Both the position numbers and the translations under genes were made by a program. The notes beneath the pieces were generated by a model that saw only the letters and a list, made by a program, of their open reading frames with translations, did not search any database and was not told the DNA's origin. Source: an uncultured Aquiluna sp. (GTDB lineage Bacteria > Actinomycetota > Actinomycetes > Actinomycetales > Microbacteriaceae). From it: DNA of 64,000 nt. How positions within the stretch are numbered: position 1 is the first letter of the stretch; the number at the start of each line of letters is the position of its first letter. Below, piece after piece: positions 18,490-27,742 of this stretch. Location of the stretch: the NCBI GenBank assembly GCA_905182225.1, contig CAJJAJ010000009.1, forward strand, positions 62,001 to 126,000, read 5' to 3'.

Positions 18490-18622
18490 AGCATTCTCCT
18501 ATTGTCCGCAGCTTCCTGCGATTATCGGTTGTTCACGTCCTATTTCCTTGAGTGTCCAAAGGCAATTGAAAGCTTTGCACAATTTTCACCAAAAAAGATG
18601 CAATGAAATCTAATCTTTACTT
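18490..18622 (-). promoter_or_regulatory. Leader region of the potDABC operon with inverted repeat
   Basis: This 133-nt gap holds the potD ribosome binding site (AGGAG) and an AT-rich stretch. At 18564-18584 an AATTG half-site and a CAATT half-site flank the palindrome AAAGCTTT. Possible operator use by the nearby Lrp-type regulator is inference. I cannot assign a confident -10/-35 pair. Confidence 0.35.
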
Positions 18623-20059
18623 TCAATCTCCTATGTAGTGCATCACGTGTTTGACTCTGGTGTAGTCCTCGAAGCCGTAGTGAGATAAATCTTTACCGTA
18701 CCCAGAGTGCTTGAAGCCGCCGTGCGGCATTTCAGCAGCCAACGGAATATGGGTATTTACCCAGACGGTTCCGAAATCTAGATACTTAGCAAAACGCATC
18801 GCTCTCGTGTGATTAGTTGTCCAAACCGAGGATGCCAGTCCATACCTAATGTCATTGGCCCACTCCAACGCTTGAGCATCATCCTTGAATTTCTGGACGG
18901 TCATGACCGGCCCGAAGATTTCGTCCTGAATGTGCTCATCAGTCTGCTTTAAGCCAGACAGGACGGTCGGCTCAAAGAAGTAGCCGCTACCGGGGATTCG
19001 TGATCCTCCGGTTTCAATCTTTGCGTGGTCAGGTAACCTGTCGATGAAGCCTTGAGCACGAGCCAGCTGATTAGCGTTGTTAACAGGACCAAACAAGATA
19101 TCTGGCTCATTAGGCATGCCAACCTTTGCACTGTTTTTTACTTCGGCGATGAGTGCTGCCATGAAATCGTCATATCCGGATTCCTGAACTAGCAATCTTG
19201 TTGCTGCCGTGCAATCCTGACCCGCGTTGAAGAAGCCCGCAGCGACGATGCCCTCGGCCGCCTTCTGAAAGTCGGCGTCGGCAAAAACTATCACCGGAGC
19301 CTTACCGCCCAGCTCAAGGTGGACGCGCTTTAGATCGCTGGAGGCGCTCTTTGCAACCTCCATTCCTGCCCTCACCGAACCGGTGATGGACACCATCTGA
19401 GGTATGTGGTTCTCAATCATTGCCCTGCCGGTGTCTCGATCACCAGTAACAACGTTGAAGACCCCCTCAGGTAAAAACTCGCTCGCAATCTCGGCCAGTA
19501 GCAAAGTAGAAGCTGGAGTCGTGTCCGACGGCTTCAGCACAATTGTGTTTCCGGCTGCAATGGCCGGGGCAAACTTCCAGACGGCCATGTTTAGTGGGTA
19601 GTTCCAAGGAGTTACCTGTCCGATAACGCCGATTGGCTCTCTTCTTATCGAAGAGGTGTGATCCTTCTGGTATTCAGCAGTTGCCCTGCCCTCTAGGTTC
19701 CTGGCCGCTCCAGCAAAAAATCGAATCTGATCAACCGAAGGTCCGATTTCGTAGTCAACCAATGTGGTTCGGGGCTTGCCGGTATTTTCAGACTCGATAT
19801 CGGCTGCTTCTTCGGCCCTTGTCTCAAGGGCGTCCGCAATTCTAAATAACGCAAGCTGGCGTTCGGAGGGGGTTGTCTGTGACCAAGTTTCGAAAGCTTT
19901 AGCGGCGACTTTATAAGCGTGGTCAACATCAGCCGCGCTAGACACTGGAGCATGCGCATAGACCTGCTCAGTCGACGGGTCAATAACGTCGCTGACACTG
20001 TCGGATAGAGGTGACTGATATTTGCCACCAATAAAGTTCTGCAATTTTTTTACCGCCAC
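18623..20059 (-). CDS. Aldehyde dehydrogenase, probably aminobutyraldehyde dehydrogenase
   Basis: This NAD(P)-dependent aldehyde dehydrogenase has 478 residues and the full active site: catalytic cysteine in NAGQDCTAATRL, general-base glutamate in LELGGKAPVIVF, and the oxyanion asparagine in TPWNYPLNMAVWKFAPA. The sequence resembles the gamma-aminobutyraldehyde dehydrogenase (PatD/Prr) group, which turns 4-aminobutanal from putrescine into GABA. The context supports that: a polyamine importer lies downstream and class III aminotransferases lie on both sides. Start is a GTG (MAVKKLQNF) with GAGGAG about 10 nt upstream. Other amino- or betaine-aldehyde substrates are possible. Confidence 0.83.
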   Translation of the reverse strand: MAVKKLQNFIGGKYQSPLSDSVSDVIDPSTEQVYAHAPVSSAADVDHAYKVAAKAFETWSQTTPSERQLALFRIADALETRAEEAADIESENTGKPRTTLVDYEIGPSVDQIRFFAGAARNLEGRATAEYQKDHTSSIRREPIGVIGQVTPWNYPLNMAVWKFAPAIAAGNTIVLKPSDTTPASTLLLAEIASEFLPEGVFNVVTGDRDTGRAMIENHIPQMVSITGSVRAGMEVAKSASSDLKRVHLELGGKAPVIVFADADFQKAAEGIVAAGFFNAGQDCTAATRLLVQESGYDDFMAALIAEVKNSAKVGMPNEPDILFGPVNNANQLARAQGFIDRLPDHAKIETGGSRIPGSGYFFEPTVLSGLKQTDEHIQDEIFGPVMTVQKFKDDAQALEWANDIRYGLASSVWTTNHTRAMRFAKYLDFGTVWVNTHIPLAAEMPHGGFKHSGYGKDLSHYGFEDYTRVKHVMHYIGD

Positions 20060-20203
20060 TGTTCATCACTCCTCTTTGAGTTATTCCACTAAGACTCTAA
20101 ACCCAAATAGGCATTTCGACACTCTAGTTTTCAAACAGGACCGATTCCGTAACAAATTGACAATAATTCGGCGTAAAAGACCATTTGGGGGGCGAAAAGG
20201 TGT

Positions 20204-20209
20204 GATACT
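20204..20209 (+). promoter_or_regulatory. Probable extended -10 element of the Lrp-type regulator gene
   Basis: TGTGATACT contains a -10-like GATACT preceded by TGn, an extended -10 arrangement. The hexamer ends 6 nt before the ATG and no ribosome binding site is present, so a leaderless transcript is likely. Confidence 0.5.
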
Positions 20210-20215
20210 GACGGT

Positions 20216-20689
20216 ATGTCCAAAACCTTGAGGACCCGCCGGTCGCAACTTGACGAGACTTCTAAGCTGATCGTTGAAGAGCTGCAGCATGATGGCAGGA
20301 AGTCCTACGCGGAAATTGGCAAGGTTGTCGGCCTATCTGAAGCGGCCGTGAGGCAGCGAGTCCAGAAGCTTACCGAAGCCAAAGTCATGCAGATCGTCGC
20401 GGTAACCGACCCCCTTGTCTTGGGTTTTTCCAGGCAAGCAATGATCGGGATCAAATGCTCCGGCGATGCTTTGATTGTCGCTAAGTCGCTGGCAGAGATA
20501 GCCTCCGTTGACTACGTGGTCCTAACTGCCGGAAGCTTTGACATCATGGCGGAGGCTGTCTGCGAGGACGACGACGCCCTGCTAGCGCTTATCAATGAGC
20601 AAATACGAGCATTGCCCGGAGTTATTTCCGCGGAAAGTTTTGTCTACCTGAAACTAGAAAAGCAGCATTACAACTGGGGAACTCGATGA
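20216..20689 (+). CDS. Lrp/AsnC family transcriptional regulator
   Basis: The 157-residue protein has an N-terminal winged helix (DGRKSYAEIGKVVGLSEAAVRQRVQKL, about residues 24-50) and a C-terminal RAM/ligand-binding domain (about 70-150). This is the architecture of feast/famine regulators that sense amino acids or amines and bind as octamers. It is divergent from the aldehyde dehydrogenase and lies just before an aminotransferase, so it probably controls this island. The N-terminus carries a short basic leader (MSKTLRTRRSQ). It starts at an ATG with a -10-like element 6 nt upstream and no ribosome binding site. Confidence 0.88.
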   Translation: MSKTLRTRRSQLDETSKLIVEELQHDGRKSYAEIGKVVGLSEAAVRQRVQKLTEAKVMQIVAVTDPLVLGFSRQAMIGIKCSGDALIVAKSLAEIASVDYVVLTAGSFDIMAEAVCEDDDALLALINEQIRALPGVISAESFVYLKLEKQHYNWGTR

Positions 20690-20730
20690 CGAGTTTCTCT
20701 CCAACTAAAGACGGTAAGAAGTGATATGAA

Positions 20731-22224
20731 ATGGCAATCCAGGAGAACAACAAGGCTAAATCCCTAAGGGGTCTGTTCAGTTCCAAGAAAAAAGGCCACG
20801 TTTCAACTGCATCCAAGTCCGATTTCCCGATAGTCCAAGCTATGGCAGCTGGTCAAGAAGTCGGAGACAAGGCACTTCAAAAGAGTGCGAAGAAGCACCT
20901 TTGGATGCACTTCACTCGCCACAGCCCCTACAACAAAATCGACATGACCATTATTCAGAAGGCCGATGGTCACTACCTAACTGACTCAAAGGGCCGCAGG
21001 GTCATCGACGGATTATCCGGGCTCTTCACGGTCAACGCTGGTCACGGAAGGCAAGAACTGGCTGATGCTGCTGCCAAGCAAACCATGGAGCTTGACTTCA
21101 TGCCGCTTTGGTCCTACGCCCATCCAAGAGCGGTCGAGCTTGCCGAAAGATTGATTTCATACGCACCAAAGGACATGACCCGAATCTTTTTCACCACTGG
21201 TGGAGGCGAAGCGGTGGAATCAGCTTGGAAGATCGCCAAGCAGTATTTCAAGATGACGGGAAAACCGCTGAAACACAAGGTGATTTCCCGACAGACCGCC
21301 TATCACGGCACAAGCCACGGCGCGCTGTCAATAACTGGAATTGCCGCCTTCAAGCAGATGTTTGAGCCGCTTGTGCCATCGACATTCCGAATCCCGAACA
21401 CTAACTGGTATCGAGCAGACCCACGCTTCAAAACCGAGGATGAATTCGCGCTCTGGGCTGCCAACCGCCTAGAAGAAGTCATCTTGTTTGAGGGGCCCGA
21501 TACAGTTGCGGCTTTCTTTGTTGAGCCAATTCAAAATGCTGGTGGATGCTTCACGGCACCAAAAAGCTACTTCAAGCGCATTCGCGAAATCTGCGACAAG
21601 TACGACGTGATCCTGGTCGCTGATGAAACCATCACCGGCTTTGGCCGAACCGGCGAAATGTTTGGATCGCAGCGGTACGACATAAACCCAGACATGATGA
21701 TCACCGCCAAGGCGATCACTTCTGGTGTCGCACCGCTCGGCGCTCTATTCATCAAGGAAAAATACTTCACTCCCTTCAACGAGGGGACCGTCACTCTTGC
21801 CCATGGCTATACGTTTGCAGCCCACCCGGTCGCGTGCGCAGTTGCATTGGCAAACTTGGACATCTATGACAAGGAAAGGCTGGTCGACAACGTCCGCACC
21901 AACTCTCCTATCTTCCGGAAAACACTTGAAAAGCTGAAGGACCTGCCCATCGTTGGAGACGTCAGAGGCGATGGTTACTTCTTCGCGATAGAGCTAGTTC
22001 GGAACCAGGAAACTAAGGAGTCTCTCACCCGAGAGGAATCCGAGAAAATTCTTCGAGGTTTCTTGAATAGCGCTCTCTACGAACAGGGGCTCTACTGCCG
22101 AGCTGACGATCGTGGCGATCCAGTAATTCAGCTTGCTCCTCCCCTTACTTGCGGTCCGAAGGAATTCGAAGAGATCGAGCAAATACTGAGGTCGGTCCTA
22201 ATAGAAGCCGGGAAGCGACTCTAA
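20731..22224 (+). CDS. Class III aminotransferase, probably diamine (putrescine)-type
   Basis: This 497-residue PLP enzyme resembles omega-amine/pyruvate aminotransferases of the SpuC type. It has LWMHFTRHSPYNK near residue 53, INAGHG-like glycine-rich segments (FTVNAGHGRQ), FTTGGGEAVESAWKIAKQYF, AYHGTSHGALSITG, LVADETITGFGRTGEMFG and the Schiff-base lysine in ITAKAITSGVAPLGA. The N-terminal 45 residues are lysine- and serine-rich and look disordered. It could carry out the first step of putrescine breakdown, making 4-aminobutanal for the aldehyde dehydrogenase. This substrate assignment is inference from context. It follows the Lrp-type regulator by 41 nt. Confidence 0.8.
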   Translation: MAIQENNKAKSLRGLFSSKKKGHVSTASKSDFPIVQAMAAGQEVGDKALQKSAKKHLWMHFTRHSPYNKIDMTIIQKADGHYLTDSKGRRVIDGLSGLFTVNAGHGRQELADAAAKQTMELDFMPLWSYAHPRAVELAERLISYAPKDMTRIFFTTGGGEAVESAWKIAKQYFKMTGKPLKHKVISRQTAYHGTSHGALSITGIAAFKQMFEPLVPSTFRIPNTNWYRADPRFKTEDEFALWAANRLEEVILFEGPDTVAAFFVEPIQNAGGCFTAPKSYFKRIREICDKYDVILVADETITGFGRTGEMFGSQRYDINPDMMITAKAITSGVAPLGALFIKEKYFTPFNEGTVTLAHGYTFAAHPVACAVALANLDIYDKERLVDNVRTNSPIFRKTLEKLKDLPIVGDVRGDGYFFAIELVRNQETKESLTREESEKILRGFLNSALYEQGLYCRADDRGDPVIQLAPPLTCGPKEFEEIEQILRSVLIEAGKRL

Positions 22225-22245
22225 TTTTGTGATTTTTGCACAGGT

Positions 22246-22265
22246 CCCAGAGTCAAAATTCTGGG
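22246..22265. repeat. Inverted repeat upstream of ogt
   Basis: CCCAGA and TCTGGG are separated by 8 nt. The right half occupies the expected -35 position of the proposed ogt promoter. It is not followed by a T tract, so it is a poor terminator. Confidence 0.35.
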
Positions 22266-22282
22266 TCTACTGGAAACTTTGC

Positions 22283-22288
22283 AATACT
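22283..22288 (+). promoter_or_regulatory. Probable extended -10 element of ogt
   Basis: TGCAATACT gives a -10-like AATACT with TGn upstream. The hexamer ends 7 nt before the ATG at 22296, and no usable ribosome binding site is present. Confidence 0.4.
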
Positions 22289-22295
22289 TCTTGAC

Positions 22296-22793
22296 ATGAC
22301 AGAACTATCGTCGCTCAAGCTCATCAAATCCCCCATAGGGCAAATTTCCATAGGGGCTAGCCAGGCTGGCGTCGCTCGACTAGAAATTTTGCCGCCCGGT
22401 TCCGTTCGAATTGAATTTTCAGACTCGGCGAAAGCACACCGTTTTGCTCTAGATGCGGCCGATCAGCTTTCCGAATTCTTCGAGGGCTCTAGAAAGGACT
22501 TCTCAGTTCCTTTGGACATAGCTGGAACTGCGTTCCAGCTGGCAGTCTGGACGCAAATAGCCAAGCTCGACTTCGGTGAACAAAAAACCTACGCGGAGTT
22601 GGCCTTAGCAGTCGGGAATCCAAAGGCCGTCCGAGCAGTCGGTGGTGCCGTGGGCGCCAACCCAGTGCCACTACTGGTCGGTTGTCACAGGATTTTAGGT
22701 GCACAGAGACGAATTACTGGTTACTCCGGTGGCGAGGGTCTTGTTACCAAGCGTTGGCTATTGGACTTTGAGCAGATTGAGTACAAAGAGTGA
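22296..22793 (+). CDS. ogt: Methylated-DNA-[protein]-cysteine S-methyltransferase
   Basis: Ogt/MGMT repairs O6-alkylguanine by moving the alkyl group to its own cysteine. The product is about 165 residues from the ATG at 22296 (MTELSSLKLIKSPIG). The track start at 22236 would add a leader with no family similarity. The C-terminal DNA-binding/active-site domain is clear: GTAFQLAVWTQIAKLDFGEQKTYAELA, the AVGGAVGANPVP segment and the acceptor cysteine in LLVGCHRILG. The usual motif is PCHR, and here the proline is glycine. The stop overlaps the GTG of tag by 4 nt, so the two repair genes form a small operon. Confidence 0.9.
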   Translation: MTELSSLKLIKSPIGQISIGASQAGVARLEILPPGSVRIEFSDSAKAHRFALDAADQLSEFFEGSRKDFSVPLDIAGTAFQLAVWTQIAKLDFGEQKTYAELALAVGNPKAVRAVGGAVGANPVPLLVGCHRILGAQRRITGYSGGEGLVTKRWLLDFEQIEYKE

Positions 22794-23344
22794 ACAACGC
22801 CTCCCAAAATCTCGTCAGGTGCCCTTGGGTAAGCGCGCACGACATATACATCAACTACCACGACAATGAGTGGGGCAAAGAACTCAGGGGGCAGCGAAAC
22901 CTGTTCGAAAAGATGACACTTGAAGGTTTTCAGGCAGGCCTAAGCTGGCTAACAATCCTGAAGCGAAGGGAAGGCTTTCGGGAAGCTTTTGAGAACTTTG
23001 AACTAGAAAAAGTCGCAGCCTTTGACGAATCGAAGATCGAAGAGCTAATGTCCGATACGGGCATAATCCGGAATAGAGCCAAAATATCCGCCGCCGTAAA
23101 TAATGCTCGGGTAATCCTTGATCAGTCTTTGGACCTAACCGAAATTCTTTGGTCTTTCGCCCCAAGCCCATCGTCATCCGGCAGATCTCAAGAATCGATC
23201 ACAACGACCCCAGAGTCCGATGCTCTCAGCAAAGAGCTCAAGCGACTCGGAATAAAATTCGTGGGCTCCACAACCATGTATGCCCTTATGCAATCAACTG
23301 GAATGGTGAAGGATCACTCAGTAAATTGCTTCTTATCTAGCTGA
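22790..23344 (+). CDS. tag: DNA-3-methyladenine glycosylase I
   Basis: Tag removes 3-methyladenine from alkylated DNA. The 184-residue protein has the family's RCPWVS opening and NYHDNEWGKEL, then GFQAGLSWLTILKRREGFREAF for the base pocket. The C-terminal DHSVNCF, with the N-terminal cysteine and histidine, would bind the structural zinc. It starts with a GTG overlapping the ogt stop. The pairing of two alkylation-repair genes suggests joint expression, although no Ada regulator is seen. Confidence 0.92.
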   Translation: MNNASQNLVRCPWVSAHDIYINYHDNEWGKELRGQRNLFEKMTLEGFQAGLSWLTILKRREGFREAFENFELEKVAAFDESKIEELMSDTGIIRNRAKISAAVNNARVILDQSLDLTEILWSFAPSPSSSGRSQESITTTPESDALSKELKRLGIKFVGSTTMYALMQSTGMVKDHSVNCFLSS

Positions 23345-23387
23345 AAATTTTTGTGCACTGACTACATTTAGTAGCTAGAGGAGCCAT

Positions 23388-23873
23388 ATGTCGCCAGAGG
23401 AATTCAACCGAGTGTTTCGCGCTCAGTTGCCAATGATCAGCGCATATTTGTCCAGGCGAGTTCCGTTCAGCGACGTCGAGGATCTAGCATCAGACCTTTT
23501 TGAGATTGCCTGGAGCAAGAAAGAGCAAATTCCTGAGGGCTTCGAATTACCGTGGCTTTACAAAACAGCTCGGTATCTGGTCTCCAACTTTCACCGCAAG
23601 CAATCTGGGCGCAATGGCATCCTCGCCAGGCTCGCCGAACCAGTAGCAGCACCCTCCGCCGAATCAATCGCCCTGGCAGATATAGAGCTGAGCGATGCTT
23701 TTGCCGGCCTGATTCCAGCGGAGCGAGAAATAATTTCGCTTTGGGCGCTGGAAGGTCTTTCAAACGCAGAAATTTCGAAAGTCCTCGAGATGTCCGAAAA
23801 TGCGGCAGCGATAAGGCTAACCCGGGCAAAGCAAAAACTAAAAGGTTTGCTAAATCTTGAAAATATTCGGTAG
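23388..23873 (+). CDS. RNA polymerase sigma factor, ECF-like sigma-70 family
   Basis: The 161-residue protein has a short region 2 (SAYLSRRVPFSDVEDLASDLFEIAW, LPWLYKTARYLVSNFHRK) and a region 4 with a helix-turn-helix (GLSNAEISKVLEMSENAAAIRLTRAKQKLKGLL). This is the minimal two-domain form of ECF sigma factors. GAGGAG precedes the ATG by about 4 nt. The downstream gene encodes a single-pass membrane protein and begins 19 nt after its stop, as expected for a sigma/anti-sigma pair. Its target promoters and signal are unknown. Confidence 0.87.
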   Translation: MSPEEFNRVFRAQLPMISAYLSRRVPFSDVEDLASDLFEIAWSKKEQIPEGFELPWLYKTARYLVSNFHRKQSGRNGILARLAEPVAAPSAESIALADIELSDAFAGLIPAEREIISLWALEGLSNAEISKVLEMSENAAAIRLTRAKQKLKGLLNLENIR

Positions 23874-23892
23874 CTGGTTACGCATAACTGAC

Positions 23893-25287
23893 ATGAACGA
23901 AGAATTTGAACTCCAGAAAAGAATCGCCTCAGCTGATCCTGGGAGAGATGCTCCCGTACTAGACCACACCGTTGTCACAGGGGCATCCCTCGGCAAACCC
24001 CGCAGACAGTTCGGCTTTCGCGGACTAAGGCTTGGGGTCGGGGTTGGCAGCTTCTCGCTTGCAGCTACCGCGGTAGCGCTTGCTGTTACCCTGCCTGCGG
24101 TCATGACGCCTCCTGCGTTGTTCACCGTCGCCGATTCATCGGGTGGTGGCCAGAAGCTGAGCTCAGATGCCGCGAGCACCTCAGACATGGCAGAGTCCTC
24201 GGTTTATTGGCCCGGCTGGATGAGCTACGAATACAACGCAGGCTCAGCAGTAAGCAATGCGACTGGCAACGGTCAAGTTTTTCAAGGAAAACTTGTCGGT
24301 GACCCCCTAGAGATCTTGAAAAGAATGAGCATTCTGTTTGGAGTTACTGGCGAACCAGTTCGTGACGAGTGGTCAGACGACAGCTACCCGAGCTATTCGA
24401 TAACTGAAGAAAACGCCTACCTCGGTATCTATTGGAGCAGAACCGGTACGTGGTCATTCTCAAATTGGACCAATTACCAATACGACTGCGTGGAAGATGC
24501 ACCGGAAACTTCAAATGACAAACGCCAACCCTGTGAGCCTCAACCGACCCCCGAACTAATCCCCTCGGCCTCAGAACTTAGAGGCGAAGCGGTTTCGCTG
24601 CTCGAGCAAGTCGGTCTGGATTTTCAAGCGGATTCGATAACCATTTACCGTGACGATTGGGGAGCATACGCTTATCTTCCCTACCTGACCGGGGGCATAG
24701 ACAGCGGCTTGGCAACATACTTGAACTGGGGAATGGATGGCCAGCTGACCTACTTCTCTAGCCACAGCATTGAGCTTGTCGCCAGGGGTTCATTTGACAC
24801 TGTTTCAGCCGTCGACGCGGTCAGTCGCATTTCGGAGGGTCGCTGGTACGGAAGCCCTCCAGAGAGCTTCTACCGGGCTCTTGAGGGCCAGATGGTAGCC
24901 GATTCAAGGATGGCGAGTAGCGAACCAGTAGAGTCTGGAATTAGCGACGAGATTCAGTCCGAACCCTACTTGGAGAATGGAACAGCGCCTGCCACAGAAC
25001 CTGGAGCTGTCTCAATCGACGAGCCTTACATAGAGGATCCGATTCAAAACTATGAGCCAGAAATCACCCAGCTAACCGTTGAACGGGCCGAAGCGACCAT
25101 GCTGTCAGTTTGGGACTCCTTGGGAAACTACTGGCTAGTGCCGGGATATTTGCTGTTCAACGATCAGAGTTGGTTCGATTCGGTCATTTCGTTGGAAGAA
25201 GGAGTTCTTGAACTTCCCGAACCAATGGTCATGCTTCCAATGGATGTGAATCAAAAGGGGCCTGCTGTCTCGGAGATGATCGACTAG
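23893..25287 (+). CDS. Single-pass membrane protein, possible anti-sigma partner
   Basis: I do not recognise this family. The product is about 464 residues from the ATG at 23893 (MNEEFELQKR). The track uses a TTG at 23857 inside the sigma gene. A short cytoplasmic part of about 45 residues precedes one hydrophobic helix (SFSLAATAVALAVTLPAV). The rest, about 390 residues, would be outside the cell and is rich in Tyr, Trp, Ser, Glu and Asp. No ZAS zinc motif (HxxxCxxC) is present. Position after the sigma gene suggests that it senses a signal outside the cell and restrains the sigma factor, which is inference. Its stop codon overlaps that of the convergent yaaA by 4 nt. Confidence 0.65.
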   Translation: MNEEFELQKRIASADPGRDAPVLDHTVVTGASLGKPRRQFGFRGLRLGVGVGSFSLAATAVALAVTLPAVMTPPALFTVADSSGGGQKLSSDAASTSDMAESSVYWPGWMSYEYNAGSAVSNATGNGQVFQGKLVGDPLEILKRMSILFGVTGEPVRDEWSDDSYPSYSITEENAYLGIYWSRTGTWSFSNWTNYQYDCVEDAPETSNDKRQPCEPQPTPELIPSASELRGEAVSLLEQVGLDFQADSITIYRDDWGAYAYLPYLTGGIDSGLATYLNWGMDGQLTYFSSHSIELVARGSFDTVSAVDAVSRISEGRWYGSPPESFYRALEGQMVADSRMASSEPVESGISDEIQSEPYLENGTAPATEPGAVSIDEPYIEDPIQNYEPEITQLTVERAEATMLSVWDSLGNYWLVPGYLLFNDQSWFDSVISLEEGVLELPEPMVMLPMDVNQKGPAVSEMID

Positions 25288-26021
25288 AAGCCTTCTGGCA
25301 CGAACAGTTCTACTATTCGACCTGAAATTCTGGCTTCTAAGCCAGCAAGCTTTGCAACTTTTGGTATCTCCGAACTGGATTCAAGCCCTGTCTCAAGGAT
25401 TGCTTTGGCAAAAGCGCCCTTTGCTTTTTTATTGAAGTGATTCAGCGCTCTGCCACTGTTGGCGTCTAACACCTCTAAGAAAAAAGAACCTTTGTCTTTA
25501 GGAATGGGATTCAAAGAAACATATGCTTTTGATCTCATGTCTAAAATTTCACCCGTGAGCCTAGGCCAGACGTCTGTATGGGCAGCCGCCCAAAGTTTGG
25601 AAAGAGAAACACCTGGAAGCAAAGAGCCCGCGGAAAGCCGATAGTAAGGGATTCGCTCAAGAGCAGGAACCAGCCCAAACAAAGAAGACTGTATGAACAT
25701 CTGATGTTGTGCTCGTAGAAGTGCATCTTTGGAAAGCTCATCGTAACCAAGTGCGTCATACAGCACACCCGTGTAGCGCTGCAGGGCAGGCATTGTCCCG
25801 GAAGTCATAATCTCTAGGTTTGCCTGAATATCTCTTCTGTTTGTCTTGCCAAGCTTTAGGGACTTTGCAGCCGCCTCTTCGTCCTGGCACAGCTGGACTA
25901 AAGCATCTATCGCAACATCTCTTGCGGGATCCAAAGCTGCCCAAATTATTGCGGCTTTATCTATGGAAACACCAACGCCGCCGGGACGCTTGGTCTCCGA
26001 CGGCGGCAGTAGAACTAGCAT
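25284..26021 (-). CDS. yaaA: YaaA family protein (DUF328)
   Basis: YaaA family proteins lower intracellular iron and oxidative damage under peroxide stress in E. coli. The molecular activity is unresolved, and DNA binding has been reported. The 245-residue product has the diagnostic LLPPSETKRPGG opening, then ALQRYTGVLYDALGYDEL, FGLVPALERIPYYRLSAG and a C-terminal conserved half with FFLEVLDANSG. The start codon abuts the atpC stop, so it is probably the last gene of the ATP synthase transcript. That placement is seen in other Microbacteriaceae as far as I recall. Confidence 0.85.
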   Translation of the reverse strand: MLVLLPPSETKRPGGVGVSIDKAAIIWAALDPARDVAIDALVQLCQDEEAAAKSLKLGKTNRRDIQANLEIMTSGTMPALQRYTGVLYDALGYDELSKDALLRAQHQMFIQSSLFGLVPALERIPYYRLSAGSLLPGVSLSKLWAAAHTDVWPRLTGEILDMRSKAYVSLNPIPKDKGSFFLEVLDANSGRALNHFNKKAKGAFAKAILETGLESSSEIPKVAKLAGLEARISGRIVELFVPEGF

Positions 26022-26290
26022 TTAGCTAACTAAGTGAGCGTCCCTGACCACAAGAGTCAGAGTGTCATGCTCCATAGACAAAAAGCCACCCGCTTCAGTC
26101 TCGGCAACAACTTTCCCGCCGTCGGCTGTAGTGACTCTGATTGAGCCCGGAATCAGGATTGCAAGCATGGGCTCATGTCCAGCCAGTAATCCAATCTCGC
26201 CCTCTGAAGTTTTCGCAATGACCATAGATGCCTCGCCGGACCAAATTTCGCGGTCCGCGGCAACTAAGTTCACCTGAATAAGGTTGGACA

Positions 26291-26291
<1 letters not shown>
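26022..26291 (-). CDS. atpC: ATP synthase F1 subunit epsilon (short form)
   Basis: Epsilon is part of the central stalk and couples rotation to catalysis. The 89-residue product has only the N-terminal beta-sandwich: LIQVNLVAADREIWSGEASMV, GEIGLLAGHEPMLAILIPG and a GGFLSMEHDTLTLVVRDA finish. The usual two-helix C-terminal domain, which inhibits ATP hydrolysis, is absent (typical length is 120-140). The stop is followed directly by yaaA, so this is a genuine short gene and not an obvious frameshift. Its start overlaps the atpD stop by one base. Confidence 0.93.
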
Positions 26292-27742
<1,451 letters not shown>

